Shown here: one piece after another, positions 21,416 through 36,100 of the stretch
How positions within the stretch are numbered: position 1 is the first letter of the stretch
Layout: every line of letters starts with the position of its first letter
Source: Chondrosia reniformis
Lineage: Eukaryota > Porifera > Demospongiae > Chondrillida > Chondrillidae
DNA length: 64,000 bases
Direction of reading: 5' to 3'
Assembly (NCBI GenBank): GCA_947172415.1
Contig: OX359195.1
Span: 1,054,001-1,118,000 of the forward strand
Position numbers and translations under genes: made by a program
Notes under the pieces: model-generated
What the model saw: only the letters and a program-made list of their open reading frames with translations
Databases searched by the model: none
Told to the model about the DNA's origin: nothing

Positions 21416-22579
21416 ACTTACTTTACAAAAAGATAACTGTTGACTTTATTAAGCTCACATGAACCCTCTCAAAATTGAAACAAACACAACATCTCTATAT
21501 ACATTGTAAATTTGAGTCTCTCTAAGAATAAAATGTTTACAAATGATTCAAAATTGCATCACTAACATTTATAAATCATATAAATTTGAGTTTTTTTAAC
21601 TATACAACTATACTGTTTAGTTTCCATGACAACAACAGATTTCAGTTGAGATATATTCTTCTGTAACCTGTATAGATCATACTCCATCTAGTTATAGACA
21701 ATGAATCAGTAACACCAGTACATGTACTAGTTTCAATTTCAACAAACATACCAACTTTCTAGTCCTATAAACACATACAATGATATATACAATACATAAT
21801 CTCTTTAGGTGAAAATTATAAGTACGTACAAGCACTCATTTTTCATCATAGGTCCATGTGATATCCCATAGGGAGTGTAGGAGACAGTTGTGCCATTAAT
21901 GGACACTTTGAAAGCTGTAAACGGACATTAATATCATACATACATATGTACGTATGTATATTACTATATACACTGCATTCTTTAAGGTTGTCGTGAATTG
22001 TGACAAGTAAGGTTAAAGAAGATCAGTCTCACCTTAGTTAGACCTATGTATCTGACAGCCAAGCCATTTTAAGGCCGATTGGGGGCATTAACAACCAAAC
22101 TGATGTATATATTCAACCAATCACATGCTTACCAGCATGGCCATCCATACACAATAATCTCATAAGATCTCATTTTGAAAGGTAAAACATTTAAGTTGGA
22201 ATTTGCAAAAATATTAAATGTCATTGTAATAATGCAACAACTTATTAAGCAGAAAATGACACTAATTACAGGGTTTAACTCACCCCTAGTAACTGTATAG
22301 TTAAACTGTTGACGAGTATATGGTATTATTCATTCTTTGTATAATTAATTATATGTATTACCATCATCGATGACGAAATAGTGTACGGCTAAATTACTAT
22401 AGAATACGGACGTTATATTCGTTTGGCGTTCCACGCCGGCCAAGGCTTGGACGAAACCTTGTAAGTGTCTTCTATATTAATATTACAAACTAAACTAACG
22501 ATATATGATGTTATTTGCGTACAACAGGTGCCGTGTCATAACGTGAATGCCTCGTAAAGCTACACACATGATTGACGTA
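21416..22579. other. K1 3' flank
   Basis: 21416-21970 is duplicated behind K2 (28943-29628). Within it a minus-strand block at about 21850-21925 reads FKVSINGTTVSYTPYGISHG (see findings). 22400-22460 is GC-richer and looks like an exon (ctatag / gtaagt borders), followed by acaacag at 22528, but it matches nothing I recognise. Confidence 0.4.
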
Positions 22580-25500
22580 CATGATTGTATCCGTGGTTAC
22601 CTAACAACGGCCACCTCTACAAGTGCCCTCAAAGACCAGTAGTGTCCTTTGAAACATTTGAAATATTTCCTCATGAAGATCCAGTGGATGAAAGTGTGGC
22701 TATGTCTTGTGAGCGTACATAAATTTAGGTAGTACTAGAGGGTCACAAAGAGATGGAGAATCCGTAAATGTGTTTCTCACTCTACCAGACTCTGATTTTC
22801 AACATGAGAACACTTGTGGTTAAAGTATCTAGTTAATGTCTGGCAGCTTTCCCATAATCTAATTGGATTGTAACCCTGCCGTCATTCCTGTACAGCTATC
22901 ATCATTCAATCACATCCAGTATTATATATTTTAAAAAAGTCTTCAAGGAGGAAAAAACTGAGTTTCCAAATAATATTGAAGGAAAAGTATGGAAGCTAAT
23001 GTTTTATTGTATTGGAGGTAGAGTATCTAGATTGGCTATCCTTATATATATACCTCTAGGTTGTACAATTTAAGAATGGTATTTAACTTATAGGGCAAAT
23101 GTCTCACAAGCTGCACCCCTTGATATCATTGTTAAGTCAGTGAGTGGATTGTCCTATTGTGTCATGTGACTAGGTCACTGTCCATGTGACTGTCCATGGC
23201 TACATTGCTAAAAATGACTAGTTTAAGTAACTTGTGGTGCCACCATTTTTATTTTAGTACATCATTATGATTGTTGTGGTTCCAATCACTTAGACCATCT
23301 TGTTTAGAATTTCCAGCAATCTTGTTTACTTTTGCCTGCTTTATGACCACCTGATTGAGTAATTGTTCATTAATGTGAATGAAATGTAGAAATGATTCTT
23401 TTCATGTTTGTTCTCCTCAGGCTATCAGCACACTGGAGTCTGACAATGCTCCGCCCTCCTCCCCAGTCAGGGAGACCTCTGACGACAAGAGGGAGGAGAG
23501 GGAGGAGAGGGACCACGTGAGAACTGAAGGAGAATCTACTGAAAACATTCCTGTTAATTCCAACCAAATGGAGGAATCCTCAAGGTACATATATATATAT
23601 ATTATAGAATTTTTTTACTTTTGCAGGACCTTCTCAAAAGTCCATGTCTGTGGAAACAGCTATCCTTTTTAAAATAATTTTATGTCTGTTCGTCTGTCTG
23701 TCTGTCTGTCTGTCCATCCATCTGTCTATCTCTTCGTTCTTACAACACATAATGGGTTTTCGTATTTGTAGTATAGTGATGACTTTAAAACTATCTGATG
23801 TACAAAGTACAGAAATCGTGTTTGCTTATCTTTTGGAAAAATAGTTGTGGTTGTCTTATTTTAACATCTATGTACCTATAGTTGCTGTCAGGTAGTAATT
23901 CATGTAAGAATAATGAAATATGCTGATTCAGCATATTTGTTTAGTATACTAAACAAAGAAAGTAACTCCAATCTTTATCAAGATGAAAATTAATATAGTT
24001 GTGGTTGGTATATCTTTATTACCTGTAGTCAAGATGAAAATTAATATAGTTGTGGTTGGCATATCTTTATTACCTGTAGTCAAGATGAATGGCAGGTGTG
24101 CACTGATCAAAACTCTGGTTATACCTATTACTGGAATACTGTCACTAACAATGTATCCTGGACACTCCCACAAGGGGTCACGCCCACCAACCTACAGGAC
24201 AAGGACACTTCTAACATTGATATGAGTGTGAGTGAAGAGAACACTGGTGAAGCTGTGTATGGCCCAACCATCCTGGAGGAGGCGGAGTCAGGTGTCCCCT
24301 CCCCCTCCCCATGCACGGGAGAGATACAGGAGGAGGCTGATCTCCAGGAGAATGTAGATCCTGAGAAAGTTGACATGACTGGTACAACTCTGAAATTGGA
24401 TGTACAAAATGGAAATGGGAATGAGGATTCAGAAGCCAATCAAGATGGAGTCAGTTCAGTTCAGTTTGAGATGGTTCGTCTTTTAGTATTTTGAATGTCT
24501 AGAGACGCAGTCAGTTCTTTTAGATTCAAACGTTTTGACCCTGGGGGTCTTCTACAGTCACTTTCTGTTGAAATATTTAAAACACAAAAGATGGTCATAA
24601 GATTCCTAGCAATTACTTCTTCGTGTTTTTCCTCTCTACTCTATTATGAGACCACAGAGCTCACTTGTAAAATGATTTTAAAGAGGCTAGCCCTATTAGG
24701 AGCTGTTACCATGGGAACACATCCGCTTATTATAGAATTAATCAAGGTTGAGGTTTGTAAATATAATATATTGCACTGCTCTTCTCCACTATTGTCATCT
24801 AGCATCTCATTTTACAGGTCAGAGTCAATGATTGGAGAGAGGGGGTGTTACCAACACAATATCTCTTGCAGAAATTAGAGGAAACTACCCTTGCCCTGAA
24901 AGAATATGAGACTCAAGTAGCTCCAACTGGATGGACTTTTGTTTGGGATAGGTGGGTGCTTTATGCATTTGGTATACCCACTTCAGATCACATGATAGTC
25001 ACATGACATTTAAACTGACAAACTGTGCTGTAATAAATCTTTGAAACTAAGCCTCTGAAAGTGTGGCTCACGCTAGTCTCTCTAGAGACATAGTAACTCG
25101 TTCAGTACACCAGAGGGAAGTTTGATTATAGGGATTTCCTCATGGCAGAACAAGTTTGATGTAGTCAGCTAGGAGGTGTGAGTTGCCATGGTAATGAATA
25201 ATTTGGAATGTTATCATCTAACATATGTTCATTTTACTGATCAAAGAATTATCTATTTTCTTATTAAATTGTGTATCTAACATTTAAATATTTACATATA
25301 TTCTATTTAGTCGCAATCATTGAACATTTTTATATAATATATGCTTTTCAGTGTTTTGTACTAAACTCGATTCAGCTCCTCTAGTGACACTATATCACTT
25401 CTTCCATTGTAATGTAGTGATTTTGAAAGGTATTACTACTATAATGCTGTCACTGATAAGACTTCATGGGACTTTCCCTCTGATAATGTCACAGAGGGCG

Positions 25501-27167
25501 GGGTCATAGGACAGGGAAGAGAAGCTAGTGAGGAACAGACTCCAATCAAAAGGCAGAAGAATCTTCACTCCTCCCACTCAAGAGAGACCACACCTCCACC
25601 AGGTATATAAGCCATATCAAGTAAAGACGAACACAATTAGGGACTCTCAGATCAAAAGCTGATCTTAGGCTCCGATGTCTCATCTCTGGAGTTCTGGAAG
25701 TTCACTAATGGGAACCAGAGTCTTCCTGGTTTCCATTAAGGGAGCTACATATAGCTCCTCAGGAGACATGAGTGGGTGGGGTAATTCCAGAGTCTATATA
25801 CTGATGAGACAAAGTAGAAATATGTTTCAAGAACTAAATGAGGAGTTTTCCTCTACAGTGCTTGACCTTATAATAATATTATTACATGTTCAATGCATCA
25901 CACTATATGAGTTCTGTAAGTAATAAACAAGTGAGTGGGTCCAGCTGAACTTGGCCTTATTAGAGAGGTGGGTGCATTATAGAAAACCTCATATATGGCC
26001 CATTATTGTATGTATAGAGAAGTTCTCATTAAGTTTATATAGTTCCCTATAGACCTTTCAGATGTAGCATTATTCATATACATGTACGTGTATCATTTTT
26101 GCCGGAACTTTAAGAGGCGACCATAATAAGGAGGTGACTGCTCTATTAAGGTGACCTCTTTCACAGGATTTACAATAATTCCACCTTACCTGCCATGCAA
26201 TGAACTTCTTATATACATTCTGTAGGTGTTGAAGAATTAATTGCTCTGCCTACAGTTGAGGGGGTGTGGCAAGGTCCTCCTCCTCCCCCTCCCCCTCCTT
26301 TAGAAGAAGGGGAAATCCCTCCCTCTCCTCCAACTCCCCTGTCTCCTCCTCCGGATGAAGAAGCAGAGAAAGATGAAAGTGAGAGCGATACTGAAGAATT
26401 TAGTTAAAGCTGAGCCTCAAATTTATTATGGTCCATGCAGTGGGTCCTCCCGGACGATTGAGTGATGTAAGTCTACCCGTGTGAACTGTACAGTATATAT
26501 CACATAAACTGGTACCATAAAGAGGGATATTTTTGAGGATAGAAATTTTTGTGAATCTTTGAAAAGGTCCTCAGAATATATGTGATTCTTATTTGACTAT
26601 TGCTGAGAGTGAGAGCTAATCATGTGAAACTCAAGAAAAATGGTGGAGGAAATTTTTATGATTTTGGGGTTAGCTTGCAAATTAGAATAGTATAAAGCTA
26701 AACTAAAGATGTCATGTAGAGCCAATGAACTCCTCCCATGTAAGGTGGCTAGAATCTAAGGATGCTGGGAAAACAAATAGTGTCAACGTCCCAATGTATG
26801 TGTCTGAAACATGAACACTCAAATGATCCATGTTCCTCACAATACGAGGGTACATTTCAAATTATGGTCCAGGGTGATCACTTTAGAGGGATCTCTCTAT
26901 ACTGAAATGGACATGTAACACCTGTAGGTGACCACTGAAGGTGCTGTGGGGTCAAGAGAAGGCAGTCCCAGTCTGGACAGTGATTCAGAACCAAAGAAGA
27001 AGAAATCAAAGAAGGTCTGCTACCGAGTAGTAGTCAATAGTGTTATTTGTAAATGAATGATGCCCTATGTACTTCCTCTGCAGGTTAAAGTTAGTGTACA
27101 GGGAAGGAAAGGAAAGACCATCACATCACTCTTACAGAAGTGGTCAGGACTACATCAGAACAATTAA
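22580..27167 (+). pseudogene. FNBP4: FNBP4-2: broken partial copy
   Basis: Begins in what corresponds to intron 1, so the first exon is missing. Recognisable exons: 23421-23584; 24080 to about 24450 (the WW1 exon, fused to intron sequence after loss of roughly 470 bases, which removes the acidic linker and the donor); about 24650-24756 (acceptor lost: tattatgag for tattaggag); 24818-24951; 25418-25602; 26226-26466 (a two-base deletion gives GAATTTAGTTAA); 26928-27014; 27084-27167. Both WW cores remain visible. Cannot yield a normal FNBP4 protein. Confidence 0.85.
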
Positions 27168-27597
27168 CTTATTACATACTTGTGTATCTTGAATTAAACA
27201 TTGAAAATATTTTCGATCAAGAGTCTATTGACGTATATATATATATGATGATGATGAGTTTTATCTATAATTCTTTTCAAATGAGATATGGCACCTCTAT
27301 ACTGGTTTTAATAGTATAATAATTAATAAATTCTGTATATATGATTCACATTACCATGGCATTGAGAGATGCATTTAAAGTGTTTTCTGTTCTCTGCCTC
27401 CATGTTACGTATCTCTTCAGATGACATTATGTACATGTAACACTACAACATTAAATATATATAGGAGGTACTCATGATGAGAGGACAGCAAGTTACTGAG
27501 CAAGGTGGGCCATAAAAGGTATAATTAGACCACTACCCCTACATGGGACTGGTTGCTAGGAGACTGAGGGGAAATTAGAAGGTAGACTCCACTGGGC

Positions 27598-28942
27598 TGG
27601 GGTCCCTTTGACAGGTGAAGATGGGGAAGATGCGTCCCGTTTCATTAAACACTGCACTGGTTCACGTGAATACAATTGTCATTCTGACAAAATTGTTAAG
27701 CAGTGGGAGGCTTTGCCAGATTTATTTTGTACTACAAAACAAAGACCTGATATATGGATCTTGGAGGGGGAAGACAGAGGAAATGTTGTCATACTCGTTG
27801 CCGAAGTACACTCAGGGAAAGGACCCAAAGGATATAGAGAAACATTAAATAAAGAGGTCATTGGACTTATGACACAGCTGCGTATGCTGCGATACCAGTA
27901 CAACATTAATCAAGTGGTTGGGTTTGTACTTCCTAAGAGCAGTGAGCCCTTTTTTGTCACAAAGGTGACCGTGCGGTTTGAGGCACTCCGCTTTTACTAT
28001 GCATTCAAAAGGGTATCATCTTGGAAAGAAGTGAAAGCAAGTGTTAAGGCGGGGTATCAAGCCAACAAGGATGCTATTGGTCAACTGGGACCCTCTCTCA
28101 ATCATATTCGTGCATATCCCATCAAACTAACAGAAGCAGAGCTTGGTGAACTTGGGAGAAAATTTAAGCTTGAGAAAGAAGTCACAATGAAACAACTACA
28201 ATCCTGGAACTCCTTCATCTTGCAAGGTGATAATGGAAAAGTCTACAAATTCTGGCTTAATAAGGAAAATTATACAAACACTGCTTTGTTTACCTTTGAC
28301 ATCAAAGAATTGCAACACAAGGAACGAAGAATAGATCGTCTGCTTTTGCATGAACAGGAACTTCCTGTTTTCAACCTCAGTATTCCATTCCTTCAATTTC
28401 CTGCAGCAATTCCGCCACTCAGCGCTAGTGAGGCCCGAAAGTGTCTTGTAGCCTTGTTGAGGAGTACCAAAGAGGCAATTGATCAGCTTCATAGCTTTAA
28501 TTATGCACACTTGGATATTCGCTTACCAAACATTTGTTTCAGGAATGATGGAGAAAAAGTATATGCAGTGTTGATTGATTTTGAACGTGTTACAAACAAT
28601 ATAGGGTCGGATGAAATTCCAAAATATCATAGCTGTTTGTACCGTTTTTTGGAGGGTCGCTTGACTTGTGGACAGTGCGACTTTATGCAGCTAGGCTGGA
28701 TGGCAGTGTGGATACTCCATTTCAACGATGCGCTTGCTGGCTATGATCCACACAATCTGGATACTGCATGGGAGAAAGGTCGTATTCCATCAAACACCAA
28801 AGAAGACCCATTTATAAAAGAGCTAGTGCAATATGGAAATTTTCTTGACCAGCACCTTGACAACAGCCAAGTATTCAGAGACAGCCAACAATCCCTTAAA
28901 GAAGTACTGAAGATACGTACAATAAGCAGGCAGTCAGTTTGA
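27598..28942 (+). pseudogene. K2: 5'-truncated duplicate of K1
   Basis: Homology to K1 starts abruptly inside exon 2 (K1 base about 20070), directly after a unit of the 60-bp minisatellite (27545-27595), so exon 1 and the first part of the long exon are absent. The rest is one open frame of more than 440 codons to a stop at 28942, with the REase-like PDIWILEGED region, AHLDIRLPNICF and IDFERV. K1 and K2 are almost identical over the REase-like half but differ in clusters in the kinase N-lobe. No promoter or start exon is visible. It may be silent, or expressed from a fortuitous start. Confidence 0.7.
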
Positions 28943-29628
28943 ACTTACTTTACAAAAAGATAACTGTTGACTTTATTAAGCTCACATGAACTCTCTCAAA
29001 ATTGAAACAAACACAACATCTCTATATACATTGTAAATTTGAGTCTCTATAAGAATGAAATGTTTACAAATGATTCAAAATTGCATCACTAACATTTATA
29101 AATCATATAAATTTGAGTTTTTTTAACTATACAACTATACTGTTTAGTTTCCATGACAACAACAGATTTCAGTTGAGATATATTCTTCTGTAACCTGTAG
29201 ATCATACTCCATCTAGTTATAGACAATGAATCAGTGATACCAGTACATGTACTAGTTTCAATTTCACACACACCTACCCCAGCAAGGTCTTCTGGTGGTG
29301 GTTGATTAAGACCTTTCTATTCTTTAATCTTTTCAAGCAAAGTCCTAGAGAATGGAAGCATCTTCAACAAACATACCAACTTTCTAGTCCTATAAACACA
29401 TACAATGATATATACAATACATAATCTCATGAGGTGAAAATTATAAGTACGTACAAGCACGTGCACTCACTTTCCATCATAAGTCCATGTGATATCCCAT
29501 AGGGAGTGTAGGAGACAGTACTAGTGGTGCCATTAATGGACACTTTGGAAGCTGTAAACGGACATTAATATCATACATACATATGTACGTATGTATATTA
29601 CTATATACACTGCATTCTTTAAGGTTGT
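28943..29628. other. K2 3' flank
   Basis: Collinear with the K1 3' flank plus a segment of about 80 bases unique here (29272-29355). The minus strand carries a better-preserved version of the SINGTT exon at 29476-29570 with acceptor tttacag and donor gtgagt. The homology ends at cattctttaaggttgt, where FNBP4-3 begins. Confidence 0.5.
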
Positions 29629-32600
29629 TACCTGCAGTCAAGATGAATATTAATATAGTTGTGGTTGGCATATCTTTATTACCTGTAGTCAAGATGAATA
29701 TTAATATAGTTGTGGTTGGCATATCTTTATTACCTGTAGTCAAGATGAATATTAATATATTTGTGGTTGGCATATCTTTATTATACCTGCAGTCAAGATG
29801 AAGGGCAGATGTGCACTGATCAAAACTCTGGCTATACCTATTACTGGAATACTGTCACTAACAATGTATCCTGGACACTCCCACAAGGGGTCACGCCCAC
29901 CAACCTACAGGACAAGGACACTTCTAACATTGATATGAGTGTGAGTGAAGAGAACACTGGTGAAGTTGTGTATGGCCCAACCATCCTGGAGGAGGCGGAG
30001 TCAGGTGTCCCCTCCCCCTCCCCATGCACGGCAGAGATACAGGAGGAGACTGATCTCCAGGAGAATGTAGATCCTGAGGAAGTTGACAAGACTGGTACCA
30101 CTCTGAAATTGGATATGCAAAATGGAAATGGGAGTGAGGATTCAGAAGCCAATCAAGATGGAGTCAGTTTAGTGGGTTATGTTCCTTCAGAATCAGACGA
30201 GTCGGACATTGATAACATGCTTGACAGTGCACTGGAGGCTATCCTGGAGGAGGGACCACGTAACGGAGACACACTGCCAACCAGTCAGAAACCAATCACA
30301 GAAGCTGGTCCAGATAGTCCTTTAGCTAAAAAGACAAGAATAGCAGACAATTTAGAAGATGAAGAAAGTGTTACTAGAGATGATAGCAGTAAAGATGATG
30401 TTGATGGTATGGAAGTGGGTGTGACTGGTGATAAAGAGGGAGTGGCTAACTTTAAGCCCAACAATGGAAGTAATCGTCCTCAACTGCAAGATTGTTCGGA
30501 GGAGGAGAACTTGTGTAATCCCAATCTTACTAAGGTATGCATTGATTGAGGTATGCATAGATAGTACACATTATGTAATGGATTCATAAGATTGCGTAAT
30601 TCTATATATTATATATACATATGTACACTGTCTTTGAGATGGTTCATCTTTTAGTCTTTTGAATGTCTAGAGATGCAGTCAGTTCTTTTAGAATCAAACG
30701 TTTTTACCCTGGCGATCTTCTTCAGTCACTTTCTCTTGAAATGTTCAAAAGACTAAAGATGGTCATATAGCAATTGCTTCTTCGTGTTTTTCCTCTCTAC
30801 TGTATTAGGAGACTACAGAGCTCACTTGTAAAATGATTTTAAAGAGGCTAGCCCTATTAGGAGCTGTTACCATGGGAACACATCCACTTATTATAGAATT
30901 AATCAAAGTTGAGGTTTGTACATATATAATATATTGCACTGCTCTTCTCCACTATTGTCAGGTAGCATCTCATTTTACAGGTCAGAGTCAATGATTGGAG
31001 AGAGGGGGTGTTACCAACACTATATCTCTTGCAGAAATTAGAGGAAACTACCCTTGCCATGATAGTCACATGACATTTAAACCGACAAACTGTGCTGTAA
31101 TAAATCTTTGAAACTAAGCCTCTGAAAGTGTGGCTCGCACTAGTCTCCCTAGAGACATAGTAACTCGTTCAGTACACCAGAGGGAAGTTTGATTATAGGG
31201 ATTTCCTCATGGCAGAGCAAGTTTGATGTAGTCAGTTAGGAGGTGTGAGTTGCTATGGTAATGAATAATTCGGATTGTTATCTTCTAACATATGTACATG
31301 CATTTTACTGATCAAAGAATTATCTATATTTTCTTATTAAATTGTGTATCTAACATTTAAATATTTACATATATTCTATTTAGCTGCAATTATTGAACAT
31401 TTCTATATGCTTTTCAGTGCTTTTGTACTAAGCTCTATTCAGTTCCTCTAGTGACACTATATCACTTCTTCCATTGTAATGTAGTGATTTTGAAAGGTAT
31501 TACTACTATAATGCTGTCACTGATAAGGCTTCATGGGACTTTCCCTCTGATGACGTCATAGAGGGCGGGGTCATAGGACAGGGAAGAGAAGCTAGTGAGG
31601 AACAGACTCCAATCAAAAGGCAGAAGAATGTACACTCCTCCCACTCAAGAGAGACCACACCTCCACCAGGTATATAAGCTACGTATATCAAGTAAAGATG
31701 AACAAATTAAGGACTTTCAGATCAAAAGCTGATCTTAGGCTCCGATGTCTCATCAGCGGAGTCTGGAGTTCTGGAACTTCACTTAATGGGAACCAGAGTC
31801 TTCCTGGTTTCCATTAAGCGAGCTTCTGTTTCACCCATTAGCTACCTGCCATGCATTGAACTTCTTATATACATTCTGTAGGTGTTGAAGAATTAATTGC
31901 TCTACCTACAGTTGAGGGGGTGTGGCAAGGTCCCCCTCCCCCTCCCCTCCCTTAGAAGAAGGGGAAATCCCTCCCTCTCCTCCAACTCCCCCATCTCCTC
32001 CTCCAGATGAAGAAGCAGAGAAAGATGAAAGTGATAGTGATCCTGAAGAATTTATAGTTAAAGCTGGGCCTCAAATTTATTATGGTCCAGTGGGTCCTCC
32101 CGGAAGATTGAGTGATGTAAGTCTACTCATGTGAACTGGACAGTACATATCACATAAACTGGTACTATAGAGTAGGATATTTTTGATGATAGAAATTTTT
32201 GTGAATTTTTGACAAGGTCCTCAGAATAAATGTGATTATTATTTCACTATTGCTGAGAGTGAGAGCTAATCATGTGAAACTCAAGAAAAATGGTGGAGGA
32301 AATTTTTATGATTTTGGGGTTAGCTTGCAAATTAGAATAGTATAAAGCTAAACTAAAGATGTCACATAGTCCAATGAACTCCTCCCATATAAGGTGGCTA
32401 GAATCTAAGGATGCTGGGAAAACAAATAGTGTCAACGTCCCAATGTATGTGTCTGAAACATGAACACTCAAATGATCCATGTTCCTCACAATACAAGGGT
32501 ACATTTCAAACTATGGTCCAGGGTGATCACTTTAGAGGGATCTCTATACTGAAATGGACATGTAACACCTGTAGGTGACCAGTGAAGGTGCTGTGGGGTC

Positions 32601-32814
32601 AAGAGAAGGCAGTCCGAGTCAGGACAGTGATTCAGAACCAAAGAAGAAGAAATCAAAGAAGGTCTGCTACCGAGTAGTAGTCAATAGTGTTACTTGTAAA
32701 TGAATGATGCCCTACGTACTTGCTCTGCAGGTTAAAGTTAGTGTACAGGGAAGGAAAGGAAAGACCATCACATCACTCTTACAGAAGTGGTCAGGACTGC
32801 ATCAGAACAATTGA
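29629..32814 (+). pseudogene. FNBP4: FNBP4-3: broken partial copy
   Basis: Starts inside the 51-bp minisatellite, so exons 1 and 2 are missing. Exons: 29793-30534 (WW1, but the first conserved Trp is Gly: SQDEGQMC), 30809-30913, 30981 to about 31056 (a deletion of about 100 bases removes the exon end, its donor and the start of WW2), 31485-31669, 31882-32116 (length changed by a non-multiple of three in the polyproline run), 32575-32661, 32731-32814 (ends in TGA rather than TAA). Several independent lesions make it a pseudogene, although the 742-base acidic exon is still fully open. Confidence 0.85.
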
Positions 32815-33188
32815 CTTGTTATAATACTTGTGTATCTTGAATTGAACATTGAAAAATAATATTTCAATACATTTTGATCACGAGTCTATTGATAACATAC
32901 GTATATATATGATGATGAGTTTTATTCTTTAAAGTTACTGAGCAAGGTGGACCAGTGGGAGGCCATACAAGGTATAAATAGACAACTACCTTTACATGTG
33001 ACTGGTTGCTAGGAGACTGAGGGGAAATTACTAAATATCAGACATATATATCATTTCTCTTTACAACTGACTCTCTTCTCTGGTAATTATTGATATCTTA
33101 TCTTGATATACAAAATATTTGTTTCAAACAAAAGGTTAATTGAGTCACGAGTTCAAACAATAACAGTTTTGAAGAATAACAATCTGTT

Positions 33189-36100
33189 TCACAAGTAATC
33201 ATCTTCAATTAGCCCTGGAACAAAAAGAGAAGAATTACATATTCACAAGTTACATAATATAATGTATTCCTATTAATAACACAGTCCACATGTGACACTA
33301 TTTGGATTGAAATTAGTAAATCTACTGTTAACCAAACTACCTATTACATGTACAAACAGATGATGAAAGACATTCACTTACCTAACTCAACAGTGAGTCT
33401 CAATGCCTTGTTGACTTTTCTTACATTATCAATCACTTCCTGTTTAGGAGCATATTCTTTGTATTTCTCATTCATCACCAGTTCCAACTCTCTGAGATTC
33501 TGATTGACTGCTGCTCCCTTTAGAATGCTCTCTGCAACATTCCTCCAGTTCATTTTACTCCGTTCACTATTCACTTCCAGCCTCTCTAGTGTAGTGTTCT
33601 CCTTGACAGCTTGTTCAACTGATGTCAAGATATCTTCTTCAGTGACATCCTGGATATTCAATACAAGTGTATCCAGTACAATTAAATACATGTACTACAA
33701 TATTAAGTGATTACCTAATCTAAAACACTCAGAGGACATAGACTGGAACAAACTAGTCAAATAAACCTAAACCTTGTAATAAGCAGACTGGATATACCTT
33801 TAAAAAGTAGGGGAAAGTAATATTTACTAGTGATAGGCAGTCAAGTGTACCTCAGACTGGTCTGTGTCAGTACTGATGGTGAGTTCTTTCAATGAAGTGT
33901 TGTCATGTAGACATCCAATAGCATTGGCAATGTCCCTCGGTGTGATGTTGTAAGAGTTTCCTAGTGTATTATAGAGTTGACCAATTGTAACACTCTTCAA
34001 TCCACTTTGTAGTAGTTGCACAAGTAATGCTCCATTTTCTGTGAGTTGAAGGAACCAATCAGATTACAGAACATTAACACATTGCAAATATATATTTAAT
34101 ATTAATTATATATTATTTATACATATTAATATATAATTAAATACTTATGTAATAATTTGAAATGTTGCAGAGAGAGGATATATACATTGGCTACTAATCA
34201 CTTGAAAGGGACACTTTACTGAACACAACCATTCTATTGAGATGACTGTATAGAGTACATGATCCTCATAGTTGATGGAAACTATTAAGTCCATAGGTAA
34301 TACATTCTGTACATAAAGTTATAAAACCCACCTTTAAAGTCATAGCTCCACAGATGAACTTGTTCCAATGAAGGATTCTGGACCATTCCCTTCAATATAC
34401 TGGAGGTCAGTGTTTGATGTCTACCAACTTCCATGGTGACCTTCCTGAGTGTCCTGCACTGTCCAACTCCACATTCAACAAGATCAGTGAGACCTTCCTG
34501 TATACACCACACATAACAGAGATGTGATATACACATGGGAATACACTATACAAAAGTGTCAACTGAAATATCCCCTCACAATTGAGTGGATATAACAATA
34601 AAATGTCTTCTGCTCAGAACAAGGTTAGCTGACATGATGTAAACATTGTGTGGATGAAATAATTACATGGAAATGAGACAGCACTGCCAGTCTCTACATA
34701 CCAGTTGATCTGAGAGAACAGTGAATGAGCAGAGCACTCTCTAATAATCAAATGGATTGGACTGGTCAGAAGAATGACCATTTGAACTAATTTGCACCAC
34801 ACAAGATACCTCTCTCTTCTCAATTAAACACTTTCACTGATAAACAATACAGTTATTACATAATTTTTCTATAAGAAGAACATTATTTGGACCAACTATG
34901 GGATAGCCATAAGACTGCTACACATTATCAATTAAACAGGAGTAACAAAGTGAACCCTCTAAAGATAAGTTAGTTTTGTCCATATACTTGAGAAGCAATA
35001 CTAGTCAGTAGCTTCTGCACAGCCTTTCACAGATCCTGTCTACATACACTTGGAACTCATTTCAGATACACATACAAGGGCTATATAGCTATGAGGAGAT
35101 ATAGTGTTAGGTGTGTATGGGCCAGAGTGGTGAATGGGGAGAGGGAAGTGGAGAAGATAATATTCTATATATCATCATCACACTCACAGGTAATGAAGTA
35201 CTGGGCTTCAGTTCAAACTCAAACTCTTCTATTTCACTGCTTCTAAGACAGTCAAACACTTCACAACATTGTGGCACTCCTTCCATCAACCTGAGACAAA
35301 GTGTCTTTAGTGAGCTCTTCTTCATACAACTCACAACACATGCTAGTAACTCTACACAATCAGCATCTACAAAAAGTTACAAAATATACTATGTACAATC
35401 ACACACCACCAGGTTATCAGAACTAGACCTCATATTGACAAGTTAACAAGTTATAACAACTTTACTACAATATTCACACAAAATGTATATAAAAGAGTTT
35501 ATAAGAGATCAATAGACTAGAGTACTTTGATAACAATACACTTACCTGAGCATTTAGAAAAGTCAACATTTACTTTCTTCATGTTTAGTTTGTCTTTGAT
35601 ACCAAACAAGAACACTTTCTTCAAATTCAAACTACACCACCGACCTAATGTCACATCTTCCAGACTGGGGTGCCTCCTAACGCACTAGAGTATAAAGACG
35701 TTGATGGATCACTCAAGAATAACAATATATACAAGTGCTTATCTAAATAGAGAATTACTATACATAAAGACATATCTCAACATTAACACTTAACACTGCA
35801 CACAAGTGTCATACAGTGAGATCTCATGTGAACAGCAACCAATCACATGTAGTGACTACAGCTGATTATAGAGTTGTCCCATAGCTGCATTCACTGGTTT
35901 GTGTCACATACATGATACACTATATAGCTGGATAGAATATGAACACATTTCAGTGGAATAGAACAAATATAAAGTGACCACTGACCAAATACAATATTCA
36001 CTATATTAATAGACTAAATACCTGTCCATAAAGATTAACATTCATTCAACTAAAATATTAGCTGTTCTGTATAGAGGTTTTACTGTTCTTTACACTTGTA

